DNA from: Clarkia xantiana subsp. parviflora
Taxonomy: Eukaryota; Streptophyta; Magnoliopsida; Myrtales; Onagraceae
Length of the DNA: 64,000 nt
NCBI GenBank assembly: GCA_036873135.1
Contig: JAPTYO010000013.1
Location: forward strand, 21,077,901-21,141,900
Direction of reading: 5' to 3'
The notes beneath the pieces were generated by a model that was not told the origin of the DNA, did no database searches, and saw only the letters and a list, made by a program, of their open reading frames with translations. How positions within the stretch are numbered: the first letter of the stretch is position 1; each line of letters begins with the position of its first letter. The translations under genes were made by a program, and so were the position numbers. Shown one piece after another: positions 34,957-48,665 of this stretch.

Positions 34957-37883
34957 CTAGGTGCGAACCCCGCGCGGTGCTCGGGGTAAAAAAAAATAAA
35001 ACATATATAAATTAAGATATTTTTTTTTGGTAAATATTAATGGATAATAACTTAAAAACAGACTAATTACTTTAATAAATCAATTAATATAATTTTCAAG
35101 CAGTCAAAAATTTTTTTTTTAGCAAGTAAGTAAATTGACAAATTATTTATAAATTTAATAGATTTTAAGATAAAAATCTTAGAAAAATATTTTAAGGGAA
35201 TTATTGGAATCTAATAAATGTGAATAATTTTGTATAATTTTTTATACTCTAAATAAGTTTTATGATTTTAAAAGTTAATGTTCTTTTTTACTTACTATAT
35301 TTTCATAATAAAATAAAATATTGTATGTTTTATATTTTTTGTTGTATATTTATTTCTTCTAAACAATTCTTATAAATTAGCCATATTTGTTCATAAATTA
35401 TTTATATGATGTATTTTGTCTGATTAGCCAAACAAAATATAAATTTCCTTCCAAAAACATTGGATGAAGTGATAAGAAAATTTACCAAGTTGCATTCTCT
35501 TGCAATGTTTTTATATTTATGATCATCATTAAACTTTTTATCTATAATAACAATATTGTGTAAGTTTGATAATGCCCAGCAGTTGAATAGAAACAGACTT
35601 AAGAGAGTGTACAATAAATCGACAAAACAAACAAAATAATTGCAATTATCATACATAATTAGAATAATTGCTTAACTTTTATGAAATGTGAAGCCAAACT
35701 AATTGAAAGAAATAATTAATTGATTAATTTATGTTTGATAAATATTTATGTCCATAAAGTCTAATGATAGGCATTTACACTTTCAAATAATCACTAAAAG
35801 CATACATATGTACTATAAGAGCTGCATTATATAACTTCGGGAAACACATCCATGATTCATGAGCGGCTTAGAATAAAAGAATGTCAAGTTATTATTGATC
35901 TTTGTTGGAACGGTGTTTGGATCGTTTCTTTGTTCGATGGCTCTTCTTATTAACTACTGTCATATTCATCTTCTTTTAAACTGCGCATCTTGCTTCCTCC
36001 CTCAATTGTCGAAATTTTAATAATAATAATAATAAAAAAAAGAGTTTAATACCTTAAAATGCATGTTAGACATGTTCGCTAGTCAACTATATCCACCACT
36101 TAATAAACATAATATGTTTATTAATAAATGATAGGAAAAAGAAAATCATTCACAACAAAGTATATAATCGTTTCTTTTAATAGATTGAGACTTGTATTAC
36201 CATATTAACTTAATAGCGGTTGCATTTGATATCAATGACTTTGTAAGTATAATGATAATCTTTCTCAGTATTAGTGCCTTGATTGTTGATTATGAACTCA
36301 AATGCAGAATTTCAAAGTTGCTTACTCAAAGAAATAAGAAATAAAATATGTATAATATGAGCAACAGGAAACAATAAAAATGCAAGAAAAATATATCATC
36401 AGAAGTTTAAAAGTAATTTAGGATAATCCACTTCTGCATATTGGCTAGCAAAGGGTTCTGCAACTAATTATGATCTTCTGATGATTATTGCACACTACTA
36501 TGACTTGCTTTCTTACGGTTGCAATTACGTATATAGGGTTGCAAAAAGTGCAATTTAGACCCTATACGATATCTTCCACCATCTTGCCTTGTGAAAGTTT
36601 CAGCTCCATCACATCTGATTATGTAGATTGCAATAATAAAAAAGTCATTAAATTTAAAGCTCGATATGAAGAACACTATTGAGAAAAAGAAGATAATTAA
36701 CTAAAGAATTTAGAGGAAGAAAATCGAGCATGACATGGATGCTTCTGACGGTTTAGTTGGCAAGAAAGGTTGGTGAATGCTTGCTGCCTGAGAAGAACTC
36801 AATTATGGCATTAGAATAAATGTATATATTTCTTAATTATTATTCTAATAAATTGATTTGCATTTTTTTATGAAATTTTAGCTGACAACTTAAATAATCA
36901 CCCTACCTTGATGCAGACTAACCATTCCATTCACCGTGAGTGACTAATCAAGCTCTAGTAAGAAAGATAAAAACTAATTAGAATCAACATATAGTACGCA
37001 TGTCTTTTATATATTAGAATAATGGAACTAAATGAAGTTAATCATTACTTGGAGCTGCTTAAATGAATCCAATTTGTGGTTGCTCTACTGATAGTGTTAA
37101 CTAATTAAGTAATACGTAATAGTTACATAATAGTTACATATTAGAACAAAGTAAAACGATCAGAAACTAATTAATTAGTCAAGATTGATACCTAATCACA
37201 CACAAAAACTTAGCGTAAATATTTCTTATACTCGGGAGCTTTATTCAACACTTCGCCTTTGGAGTCAATGTGACGGAGCCTCACGAAACTAAGAGTGTTT
37301 AAAGACATAGTTTCTTTCATAACTAACAATATTTATAAAGCTCAACATTAGTTACGGTTTCTAATAAAATATAGCTTGTGTATGTTAGGAATTTGTACGT
37401 ATGTGTATATACGAACTATAATTATTTTAGTAAGAATAGTATTTGCCAAATAACAGAATCCTTGTATATTATTGTTGTCTTATATCCTTGTATTATTTTA
37501 TCGTTTTTTTTGTACGTTATTATACATTCCTTTTTTTGTGTTTCCGTTTGTTTTAAAATTTTCTTTGTTTTGTATATTGAGATTTGTCATTAAAACTTAA
37601 TCTTTAAAAATAGATTGCTTACGTGGCGGCCTACGGTCTTTCGGAACCAAACTGTATAGAATTATTATTTAAATGAAAACTTTAAATTAATTTGTTTCTT
37701 TAAATTGCGTAGAGACCAAAATAGGAGATAAAAATACTTCTTAATTTTCAATCAATCAATATTTTGTATCTAAATTTATAGAACCCCTATTAAATTCCAA
37801 CTAAATTTGGAAACGGTGACAGGGCGATCTGTACACGTGTCAGCCAGAGAGCTTCCGATACCGAATTAATATAATATAGTAGA
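34957..37883 (-). mobile_element. Non-autonomous Helitron, 2927 bp, minus strand
   Basis: Read on the minus strand it starts TCTACTATATTATATTAA after an A (37884). It ends with a GC-rich hairpin (CCCCGAGC...GCGCGGGG), a short spacer and CTAG before a T (34956). That is the Helitron pattern of TC start, hairpin plus CTRR end, and insertion between A and T without target duplication. About 270 bp at its 5' end is repeated at 63670-63945. No Rep/helicase is present. A 98-bp segment (36517-36614, minus) is bounded by good splice signals and is open in one frame. Confidence 0.8.
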
Positions 37884-40698
37884 TATTTTAAATAAGATAT
37901 AAACTTTAAAGTCATAGATATAGTAAATTAGTTACTGATCCATACTTCGTGCATAATTCTACTTATTTAAAAACTTAGATTATAATATCATTAATTCCTG
38001 CAAACTTGTTTTAAATTAATATATTAAAAAAATTAACGTATTGTATTGTTGACTAATTTATTACAGTAATATAAATATATTTTGTCATTTGTCATTCAAA
38101 AGGTTTTTATCTCTACTTTCATATAAAATTCAATTAATAAATTAGAGTATTGTAGAAAAATTATAATACTTCAATTACGATATTCAACAATAAATAGTAT
38201 TATAGTAAACTAAAAAATTATTTATAAAATATTATTTAATAAAGTGGAAAATATCGTAGTACTATCGTTGATTATAGTACGTTATAAAGCTTCAATTCAC
38301 TGATTTTCCCGCGTATTATTTTTTTTAATTTAACAATTCTTTAGATATACATCACAAAATTTGACAATAGTTACAAAAGAAACTAAATACCACAAGCTGA
38401 CAATAAAAAATAAAAAAAAAAAAAAAAACTAAATACTATAATCTCTAATTGTTTCATACAAAGTTTCATCTTTTGAAAATAATATATTATATCATCCTTA
38501 GTAATCTCTCAAAATATCTAACCAAAGTAAGAGACAACTTGAAATCAAGGGGCGAAACACATGAGAGGCCTCCGAGTAAATAAAGTCCAAGTGTGATTAT
38601 TATAAATTGTCAATAATTTTGACAAGTACTAAAATGCACCGATTACATGTTAAAATTAAGCAATTATGTTAGTCCCCATAAATTTACATTCTCTCCTCAA
38701 TTACATGCAATGCCATGTAAGGCAATCTAAATGCTTAGATTTCCTCAAATCATTCTCATTTCATCTTGAGAGTCGTTACATAGTTTGATCCATTATTACT
38801 TTTCCAATTAATACTAATTAATTTGATGAATAGAAATCCATCCATTTTTTAAAAATGTTTATTGGTTCACTTTTTTATAATATTATGTTAATATTAAGAT
38901 TATTAATTTTATATTTATTTTATTGTTATGCGAATATATATATATATATATAGCATATGAAAAATAACTAGTTAAATGTTCTAATATATAAATTTATAAT
39001 TGTCAGAGTTGAGATTTGTTGACATATATACGGCATGTGAGAAAAAAAAAAGGTATTAAGTTCATATATGATGCTTTTTTATAGATTAAAAAATAAAATT
39101 GCTACTATTATAAGTTACAAAAAAAATTACTAATAGTCTTCACATTCTTAAGGACGATGATTCTCACCATCAAAGTTGTTGCTCCATGAATTGGCAAGCC
39201 GAGACAGTGAGGGAGATGTGTTATGTCTGAATTCTGGAGTTGTCAATAGGAAACTCGGTGTAGTACAATGTATGTCATTAGCGGTCGTACATGGCCTCGA
39301 CATCAACTTCTTTGTTTCTCCGACTTTCCTCACTTAGTTTACATCACTTTTCATTGTCATTCCAACTTTTTTTTATTGTAACCTTCCTTTATATCAACTT
39401 TTTTCATAGATTTTTTTTTTGCTTTAATAACTCACCTCATTATATTTGGATGTATTTAAAAGTATGCGTCATTTTTTACTATTATCTTAATATAAAATAA
39501 TCTTTATATTTAGATAAATATTAATATATATATATACTGAATATAAAAATTAAAATTTTATTTTATTTAAATTTATACATTTTGCTCATTTTTTTCTCTC
39601 ATTCATTTTTTTCATAAACTCTCATCCACTTTTCATTTCTGTTTTACTTACATGTTAGTCACTTTTAATTCTAACAATAAAAAGTTGTATTACATCCTAA
39701 TTTTTTTTCTAAAATATGGGGGGAAATACATAAGAAAATATAATAAATATAATAGGGTTAAATGTACTTTTCACACCACATGTTTGACCGCATGCGGCTT
39801 TTAGTACTGGATGTTTGGTTTTGTATACTTTTAGTACCAAACGTTTGAAAAAAAATGTGGCTTTTGGTAAATCTGTTAGTTGGTCGTTAAATGATATGTG
39901 CAAGTCACGTGACCGACCCTAACATTTGATTTTGTTCAATTTAGTCCCTCAAATATATATTCCTAACTTTAGTTTTGTTTAATTTAGTCCTAAAACTTCA
40001 AAATTGAACCCAGTTGAACCAATCGAACCCAATAGAGCTAGCCTAGGACTAGGTTCGACCCTGGGTCAGGGTCGGCTGGGTCTAGCGACTCCGAACCTGG
40101 GTCCGGGTCGCCTGGGTCCGGCGACCCCGACCCAGGGTCGGACCTAGGCCTAGGTTAGGTCTAGCTAGGTCAATTGGTTCGATTGGTTCAATTGGATTCG
40201 ATTGGTTCAATTGTGTTCAATAGAACCCATAAACAGTTGTGCTGGGTTCAGTCGAACCCAGTATCAATTGTGATGGGTTCGATTGAACCCAGCACTGCTG
40301 TGGTGATCAAATCCGAACCCTGCTAGGGTTCGGATTCGAACCCAATAATCGATTTAATAAAAATTCAATTGATGAAGAATACGATGAATACAATGAAGAA
40401 CACTTGAATTAATTGATGATAAGGTTACATCGTAATTTATAACAATTTAATCACATTAGGTCAAACATAAGTAACTAAATGAAACAAGTTTGAACAATTT
40501 AATCACATTTTGAAACGTATGTAACCAAATTATCACGTCAAAAAACAATAGTAACCATTCTATCACATTGTGCAAACATAAGTAACCAACCAATGTATTA
40601 ACACCTAGAGTATAAGATAGATAGTATTAGAGTTTAATATATGTAGTATGTATGGCTGAAAGCAGAATTCCGTAATACCGAAAAACTGCCAAAATATG
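37884..40698. other. AT-rich intergenic region with a one-sided Mutator-like end
   Basis: Mostly very AT-rich without recognisable genes. At about 39752-40345 there is a segment starting 'agggttaaatgtacttttc', followed by 'tttagtaccaaacgtttg' and 'ttttgttcaatttagtccct', strongly like the left arm of the element at 19326. Repeated 'gaaccca', 'ttcgattggttcaattgg' and 'ggtcggac' blocks follow. No matching inverted right arm is found, so it is a truncated relative. A 61-codon minus frame at 39148-39333 has no identifiable domain. Confidence 0.45.
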
Positions 40699-40932
40699 AG
40701 GATTTTTCTACCATTCTCTAAGAGCACCATGCTTTTTATTTTCTTTTAATACTAGGGTGGACTTAATTGTAACATATGTAGAACTTTAAAAATATGAAAT
40801 TTTACCACACCTAATATTTGCATCATAATATTAATAATATCAATTTCCATTTAACGTTCACCTTTAGGGCAATCGAAAAATATAAAAAAATTACAAAAAG
40901 CATGATGCTCTTGGAGCATGATAGAAAGACCC
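40699..40932. mobile_element. hAT-like MITE, 234 bp
   Basis: Flanked by an exact 8-bp duplication aaaatatg (40691-40698 and 40933-40940). The inner ends are imperfect inverted repeats of about 38 bp: 'tctctaagagcaccatgctt' left against 'gctccaagagcatcatgctt' as the reverse complement of the right. No coding capacity. The 8-bp duplication points to the hAT superfamily; the terminal bases (AGG/GGG) fit only loosely. Confidence 0.7.
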
Positions 40933-41051
40933 AAAATATGTTCCGAATTAGTTAGAAATAAAAAATTGTACCGTAAATAGACAGTTCAGTCTCGTACTCT
41001 AAAATTATGGAAACTGAATCAGACTGATATCATTCATTATTATATATCATA

Positions 41052-41085
41052 CTAGCCACTAACCCCGCGCACCGCGCGGGCGCAA
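41052..41085 (-). mobile_element. Helitron 3' terminus, minus strand
   Basis: On the minus strand: GCCCGCGCGGTGCGCGGGG (hairpin), TTAGTGG, then CTAG before T. Same construction as the end at 34957. The element's body lies to the right. No 5' terminus is found between here and the CACTA element, so its extent is open. Confidence 0.65.
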
Positions 41086-42059
41086 TTCAAAATAAAATTG
41101 AAAATTAAAAAAAAAAATTAAGTTATTTTAATTTATTAAATATACGCAACGTTGTTTGAAAATTCATTTTATTTTAGATAGAAATTAATTAATAATAATG
41201 CATAATTTAATTTTAAGTATTTAATAATAAGTATTATGTAAAATATTTCATAGTACTAAAATAATTAATATTCTATATCATTTGTATAGGACTAAAACTA
41301 ATAAAATAGAAAATTGAAGTAAAAAAATTGCGTTCTCTTTCTTTTTTTTTAGTTTATTTTTCATTTTTACCCACATTAATTATTTTTTAGTGAAAAAAAT
41401 GCTATTGTTCATATTTTAAATATCTACATTATAATCATTAATTCAGCCATTTGTTATATTACTTGAGATTGTTTACCTAATGACTTTAATATTATCAAAT
41501 ATTAAATATTAATTTTTTAACGATAATTTGATTTACTAACTATTTTTAACGTGAAAGTTAACATGTAGAACTTTTTAATGAAAATAAATAAATAATAATA
41601 ACATAAGTTATCCAACAAAGGTTTTACACGCCAATTGCTCCGACATCCTCCCTCAAGCTATCCAACAGCTTCGTTATCCTGAAGAGCCACAGCCTTTCTC
41701 TCTGCATGCGCCCCTCCCAAATTGTAAGTAATGAAACATTTTTCTTAAAGAAATTTTTCTTGTTTGACTCGTGTTTTCACTCAGAAGATCCACGACATCA
41801 TCGGGTTATCGAAATAAATATAAACTAAATACTTAATTAGCTTACTTTTAAAAAAAAAAAAAGAATATTAACAAAATAATTATAAATATAACGTATTTTC
41901 TTAAATCTTATATATTACTTTTTATTTTTACATATACATTTTCTTTCGCTTTCAACATCAAATTTGTCATGGCCACCTAATGTGTTTAAAGTCTTTTTTT
42001 TTTGTTTGCCAAATTATATAAAATAGAAATTTTTGTTATTCTAGATGTATTTATATTCC

Positions 42060-42098
<39 letters not shown>

Positions 42099-42133
42099 TT
42101 TTTATGTTTCTGATATATGAATATAATTGATTA
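41086..42133. other. AT-rich stretch, presumably inside the 41052 Helitron
   Basis: No coding frame is supported. A short GC-richer patch (about 41625-41725, 'ttacacgccaattgctccg' to 'cgcccctcccaaattg') might be a scrap of a gene. It ends at a TA microsatellite (about 42065-42096) and the next Helitron terminus. Confidence 0.4.
42065..42096. repeat. (TA)n microsatellite
   Basis: Uninterrupted TA dinucleotides. Confidence 0.9.
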
Positions 42134-44292
42134 CTAGAATTGTAGCACGTGCGTTGCAAGCGCATTCCGTGTGTGTTATGCAATACAGGTTAGAGACCTT
42201 GAGGATTTAAAATTTCTGTTATTTAAGTATGAAGTAGCAAATTATTTGAGAAAAAATGTAGCATTTTTAATACGTACAAAAATTATACTTTCAATGTGAA
42301 AAAAAATCTATTAAATCATTCATAGAATATGCAAATATAAGAAAAATGAAAATACAAAAATAGAACAAAATTTTGTTAAAACTTAAGGAGCAACTATCAA
42401 AAGAAGATAATCTTGCAGCCGTTAAGGATGTGGATATATAGGGAAGTAGTAAGAATTAGTACATATTCTTTTGACATAAAGAATGACAGCATGCACCAAA
42501 ATCTAAAGAAAAATCACGATATAATAAAGCTTGAGCGAGGAGTTTATGAATTCTACCGAGTAGCAACAGCCAGCAACAAAGCCAAATCTGAATAAAAATT
42601 AAGAGACTTTAAAGCAATGGTGAAAGCAGCATCACCAAAAGTTGCCAATTCCTAAGTTTCTATGGATTCATCTGCTCAAATATTCTTACAAATACAATTT
42701 AGTACCCAGGAATCTGAAAAAACAAACATTGAAGTGCATACAGTTGGACATACTGAAAGAACCCCCTACATTGCCATAACATGGTAAACTATTAGGAAAC
42801 TTTGCAATTTATCATTCCCAAATTAATGAAAGATAATGATAATAAATATTATAGGTCATCTATCTATGGTGTTTAAAGCAAAATTTGAATACCTCGATGA
42901 GTGGGTCTCAGTTGGATTTTGTGGTTATGTCGTACCTAGACCTGCATTTTGATGAAAAAATGTGACCATTGTCAATATTTCGGGACTCACTGCTAGTATG
43001 TACTAATTAATTAACATGAGTAATGAAAAAAAATGCAGTAATATTCTGATTCTCCATTTGGCCCAAAAAAAAAAAAATGCTTTTCCAACCATATTTTTGG
43101 ATCAAAGGCAATCACCAACATGTATAGTATCATCAACGAAAACTTGAGTTTAGTCTAAACTATTATCTGATTCCTCCGCGTACCATGTTCAAGCCACATC
43201 CTTCAATGCTCACATTAGTCAACAACAAAGGGGAAAAAATTAAATGAAAAGTTTACAATCCACATGGAACTGACATAAGACACCTCATATATGTGCTTGG
43301 AGTTGTATTTTTTGGAGGACCACTTCCTTATATAACATATGGTAATTGGTAGTAACAAGCAGCACAAAATATACGTATTGACAGAACCTGCAATTTGGCC
43401 AAAGAAGTGAGCAGTGCAATTGGTTGGAATGCAACGGTTTGTACACCCTTGTTAAAAAAATTGGTCGTTATCAACATGAAGCATTTTATCGAGCAGCTGG
43501 TGGGCGTAAATGTATATGGCAGCTTCTATGTATAACTTGCAGGTATGAAGCGAGAACTTTTATAAAAACGGAAAACAAAAAAACAAAAAAGATCAAAGAT
43601 TAAATGAGTATGTGAAGTTTGAGCACATTAGAGAAAGCCAGTCAAGGCGATGGTGGCGTATCAATGGCATCCAAGTTACTTCTAATCTTTGCAAGCTTTT
43701 GAAATTGTAATAGTGGGATACCTGAGAATGCATAGTGGGAAGTTGGAAGTTGGAACTCCTTGTGTGATTGAGATAGCCTCGCTGGAAGTATGGGCATCAA
43801 CATCTTTTTCCGTTGTTTACAATTTTTCAATCGTCTTCTCATATTTGCAATGGTTTGGAGATGCATAAGATGGTTAAAATTGTTTGCCGAAGAGGCACGT
43901 AGCATTCTTACCAGCCTGATGAAATTTCCGGTGTGATTTGTGTGTCGTCTACTCATATTTTCAATTAGTGGTTTGGAGATGCATAAGATGGTTGGAAGGG
44001 TTTGCTGAAGAAGCACGTATCATTGTTACCAGTCTAATGAAATTTTCGGTGCGATTGTGTTCATAGATAAATGATGCTTCGAATTTTGGGAGGAAGGAGA
44101 AGGGGCGGCAGTGAAGGGTTGGAAAGAATGGAAGTTGTTACGGCTGCTGAGTGATATTGGATTAATTTTTGGGAGGTCTCCAACAGGTGGGTTGGAAATG
44201 AAGAGGTGGGTGAAATAAAAAAGGCGCGCGTTCTACTTGTGAGGACATGTGAGGACAAATTTAAATATACAGTTTTTTATTTATGGTATAGA
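42134..44292 (-). mobile_element. Second Helitron, about 2159 bp, minus strand
   Basis: 3' end on the minus strand: GCGCTTGCAACGCACGTGC (stem with one mismatch and one G-T pair), ACAATT, then CTAG before T. A matching 5' end is TCTATACCATAAATAAAA after an A at 44293. The 3' end is firm; the 5' end is chosen on the TC start and the typical AT-rich, then GC-richer, sequence behind it. No Rep/helicase. Minus frames at 43642-44016 and 44061-44258 have no recognised domain. Confidence 0.6.
43847..44056. repeat. Direct duplication inside the second Helitron
   Basis: A segment of about 90 bp ('tggtttggagatgcataaga' to 'ttcggtg(c/t)gatt') occurs twice, from about 43853 and from about 43975, with roughly ten differences. 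Confidence 0.8.
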
Positions 44293-45560
44293 TTATACAT
44301 TATAAATAAAATTTACTATATAATTAGGTGAATTATTTTATATAGTAAAATGATTGTATAACCAAATATAATTTATTTATTCATTTATAACGTAAATACT
44401 ATTTTTTTTTTTGGCAAATATAAGATAAATAATATTCAAATAACGTATTCATCAAATACTTTAAAAATAGCCAAATAAAAAGTTTAATGTTACATTCTTG
44501 TCCTTGTGGCAGTGACTTGCCTTGTCAAATAAATAAATAAATAAAAACACTAAACAAGAGTAATAAAAAAAATCATATTATCTTTCTTAATTAATAACAT
44601 ATTACATCACTAGACACTACGCAATGTAATGATACAAAATGCTTCCATGTTATTCCTCTCAAATATCATTATTACTACAAATTTCGCTTGCATCCTCCAA
44701 CTTTCTGCGCTCGCTTGCATAAATCTTCCACATGACTTCGACACAACGGGCATAAATCATTCCCCATTAGAATTTCTTGCACATCATAATGCAATTTAAT
44801 TATAGCAAAATAGTTCCAATCCACGTATTATTATTATTAACTAAAACACGAACTTTTGTGGTAAAAGTGTGGGTCTAAGAGAGTAATTGTACTATAGTTG
44901 TATGTCGATAGATGGTTTATCTACTATTATTTTTTCATATTAATTATCATAATAACAGTATATAAAGCATCATCATATATTAGTTTCAAATAAAATGATC
45001 ATATCTAAATAAATATAAATATGATCATATATATTTATTTCATATAGTAACAATATTACTAATACTACTCTTAATGTTAAGAAAACTATATCAAGTTTGA
45101 GTTCAACGTAATACCATATTTTAGTATCAATATCAAGTATACATTGCAATGGATCATTCCTATCTTTTGTTAAGTAGTCACGTAATATCATATTTGCTAA
45201 ATTAGTGTCATATATGTATATAAAATATAATATTTATTATACAAAATTCAAATATATATAGAAAATATAGAAAAAATAAATGAGTTTATAATTTGTAAAA
45301 ATAAATTCGAAAATTCAAAAAAGAAAAAATGATCTACTATTCCTAATAACTAATTACTTACAAAATTAAATTAACAAATGAAACTCACCATGGGTGGAGA
45401 GGTTACTGAAAATGTTAAGGAGATGCCGATGATGATAGTCTGGTTTCAGTTTCAAGGTTTTAAAGTCCATGTTTTTTTTTTTTCATGACTATCATCTAAC
45501 ATCAACAATTAGACTTCTAAGTTAGTCTTACAACTAAATTCCACTCAATCCAATCAAATA
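44293..45560. other. AT-rich sequence left of the CACTA element
   Basis: No gene is supported. A minus frame (44973-45191) is low-complexity Ile/Tyr-rich translation of AT sequence. It ends in ata (45558-45560), the CACTA target duplication. Confidence 0.4.
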
Positions 45561-46410
45561 CACTACTAGAGATATGGTCTTTACCGACGAAAATTATTCG
45601 TCGGTAAAAATATAAAATTTGGTCGGTAAAATATAATTTTGTCGGTAAATACATATTTTCGTCGGGAAAATGTTCGTCGGTAAATGTTTTACCGACGAAA
45701 TTTGCCACAAATATTTCATCGGTAAACACATCATTTTTTACCGACGACACGTTCGTCGGTAAAACTATTTAAATATCGTCAAATTCAAACCATATTTACC
45801 GACGTAAATATATTTTAGCGACGAAACCATATTTGGTTGGTATAGATTATTTACCGATGACTTTATTTTTGTCGGTGAATATATTTTACCGACAAAATAG
45901 TAGTCGGTAATATCCGTTACCGATAAAAAATAGTTGTCGGTACAATCCTTTACCGACAAAAAAATTTTCGGTAAAAACCTTTACTGACAAATACAATGTT
46001 TGTCGGTAAAGACTATTTACCGACGATCTTGTTTTTGTCGGTGCAATCATATACCTACTAATGAGTTTTTTCGGAAACAATCATTTACCGACTAATGAGT
46101 TTTGTCGGTAACAAGCATTTACCAACTAAATATTAATTCCTCGGTAACGAGTTTTTACCGAGGAGATTATTTTTGTCGGTTTTTAAATTTTACCGAGGAA
46201 ATTTTGTTGTCGATAAACATTCTACACCAAACAAATAAATATTTTTCGGTAACAAGTAATTACCGACGAAGTTCGAATCATCGGTAATATATATTTATTT
46301 ATACCGACGAAATTAATTTTGTGTCGGTAAACATACTTTTACCGACAAAACCTTATATGTCGGTAATTTTATTTATCGATGAAATTAATTTTGTCCGTAA
46401 ATAATTAATT
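45561..46410. repeat. Left CACTA terminal repeat and subterminal motif array
   Basis: From the terminus inward, dozens of copies of TTTACCGACGAAA and its complement TTTCGTCGGTAAA, at spacings of roughly 15-40 bp in alternating orientation, so neighbouring copies can pair as hairpins. Such arrays are the binding sites for the element's own TNPA-like protein in En/Spm; that role here is inferred. Open frames with repeated T-E/S-V motifs are translations of the array. Confidence 0.9.
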
Positions 46411-47277
46411 TAAAAAATAATAATAATAAACAAATAAATCATGATAGAAACGATAATAATTTTTTTGGTTATAAAGCACAAATAACCAGAAATAAGTACT
46501 GATTCAAACAACTTAGATAACAAAGTATCATCTAAAAATTCCATTTAACATTCACCATACGGAAATAAAACAATAAACTCAGGTTTCTGCAGTTTTGTAC
46601 GGAAAATAAAACTAAAAATAATAAACTCCAGCTTCGGCTGTGTTGTAGAAGTACATCATAAAATCATCGGTTTCGAGAGCATGAAGTTCTATCCTTCTGC
46701 ACAAACAAATATCGACTCAGGTGTTTTGCATAACAATACGCAAAGTAGATGATACTAATAGAAACTTATATATACGTGTTTACCACTTCAAACATATATT
46801 ATGAATGTTTTACCACTTGAAACATAAATTATGAAATTAGAAAAAGTGTTTGTACTTTAAGTTTCACTATCGGGGTTTACTGGAGCGGGAACCAGTCGAT
46901 CTGTAACGAAAGCCATGAGACCATTGAATTTATCCTCTAAAGCAAAAAAACTGCAGGAAAAAAATTGCAGATCATCTCAAGAAAAAAACTGCAGGAAAAA
47001 AATTACAGATCATCCTTGTTTAAAAAAAACTGCAGAAAAAACTGTCAATTTAAAAAAATTGCAGAATTCACTTAATCAAAAACCAGAACTACAGATATCG
47101 CAACTGAATTCATCACTTCACAAAAAACTGGAAAAAAATGTATAATGCACCAGATAATTTAATTGCAGCAGAAATTCATCACATCACCATAAAAAACTTG
47201 GGAAAAAAAATGCAGCAGAAAAAACAATCGACAAATCTATAGTCTAGAAAAACTAATACAGTAGACATTAGTTTTTG
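46411..47277. other. CACTA 3' non-coding region
   Basis: AT-rich, with a cluster of 'aaaaactgcaggaaaaaaattgcagatcatc'-type short repeats at about 46940-47060 (quoted parts under 20 bases: aaaaactgcagga, attgcagatcatc). No second transposon gene of TNPA type is recognisable. Confidence 0.5.
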
Positions 47278-48546
47278 TTACTCTTCATCAGATTGACTAA
47301 AATCATTCTCATTAATATGACTAGAGCTTCCTCTCGAATTAGGTGTAAGTAGTTCAGTGCCCGCAATATCCAACCGGTTGCATTCAAAGTCATTGACTTC
47401 ATTTGTGGTCGCAAAAATGTATCTCACTTGACGGCTTGCAATACTGCTTTCTTGAAATGGCTCAACACCAGCATCTAATGTGTGAAGGCCCATATCAAAC
47501 TGCTTGCGAGGATCCACTGCCACCACCAAACTCCATCCCTCATCCTTTGGGTCTTTTGCATAAAATACTTGATGTGCTTGTGAAGCTAAAATAAATGGTT
47601 CTGTTTCACTCATAAATGTAGTATTTCTTAACCATGTGAAACCATACTCATATATTTTAATATTTCTTCTATCTGCCACATCATACCATTCGCACTTGAA
47701 CAACACAACTCGAAAGAGGTTTCTATACTGCACTTCAATAACATCTATTACCACCCCATAGTAGTCAACCGAAGCTTGGACAGGATGCTTATCGCTCCTA
47801 CTAGCAAAACATGTTGTTCCTGCACTTACTAAAACCCCAGAGTTTTGAACTCTTCGCATAGAAGCTCGCTCCTTTGTATGAAACTTAAACCCATTTATCT
47901 CTTATGCACTATAGCTTTTAACATCGAACAATGGTTTACTTCCAAGAGTCTGTAATTGTTTTTCATGCATGGTCGCCTCTAAGTGATCCATATGGGCAAC
48001 CTATAGAAAAAGATAATGAATACTACACACAACTATCTAAATATATGGATGATTGAATGTCTTAATATTATATTAACTAAACTTACGCGATCTTTAAACC
48101 AATCTGCAAATGCAGCATTATGCTCCAACATCAACACACGAGGACTTTTTCTTTTCCGATATATGGCACTCTGATGTTCACTATAATTAAAACATAATCA
48201 ACATACTTTAAACAATCGTAGTTACTGAAAACAAGAGCTTAGATGAGACATGGTCGGTAAAGATTGAACTTACTCAATATAGGATTGTACTACTTTGCAG
48301 TTACTTAAAATGTACAATTGATATTGAGAACGCTCAGTTATGCTCAACCTGCAAACGACGGAACCTCCTATGGGTGTTCCAACTTTGTGAAATATATGAA
48401 ATCGTCCCTCATTGGATACATCTACCGTGATAGGCACCTGGTGGGTTCTAGTGAATCTTGTCTCAGTGTCGTGTAAATACCGAGAACAAAATGTTGCACA
48501 CTCCATTGCAACAAATCCCTCTGCGATAGAGGCTTCAGGATATCTT
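47278..48546 (-). pseudogene. CACTA transposase gene, 3' exons (DUF4218 end, linker, DUF4216)
   Basis: Minus-strand exons 48274-48546, 48087-48180 and 47278-48000 have consistent GT..AG boundaries. The first begins RRYPEASIAEGF and has CSRYLHDTETRF, the end of DUF4218. The second has a short EHQSA...ADWFKDR segment, found between the two domains in plant CACTA proteins. The third has INGFKFHTKER, VQNSGVLVSAGT, VDYYGVVIDVIEV and VVLFKCEWYDV, the DUF4216 signature. A TAA at 47902-47904 breaks the last exon just before INGF. The protein would be nuclear; DUF4216 and DUF4218 have no assigned biochemical function. Confidence 0.85.
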
Positions 48547-48665
48547 CTGTTTCAGACGAAAGATTTCATTACACACATTAACCTACACGTAAAAATTTAT
48601 CTCGTTTTTAAACAGAGATCTTACTCGTAATTCAAAACAAAATTGACTATTATATAAATACATAC

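Noticed and set aside
39148..39333. 61-codon minus frame that looks gene-like (Ser/Asn-rich)
   Set aside because: No recognisable domain, no splice context and AT-rich surroundings; insufficient support.
44900..44945. Plus-strand TCTACTATTATTTTTTC as a Helitron 5' end
   Set aside because: Starts with TC but no plus-strand hairpin-CTAG end was found downstream before the CACTA element.
45517..46287. Several small frames with repeated Thr-Asp/Val-Gly residues
   Set aside because: Translations of the CACTA subterminal motif array.
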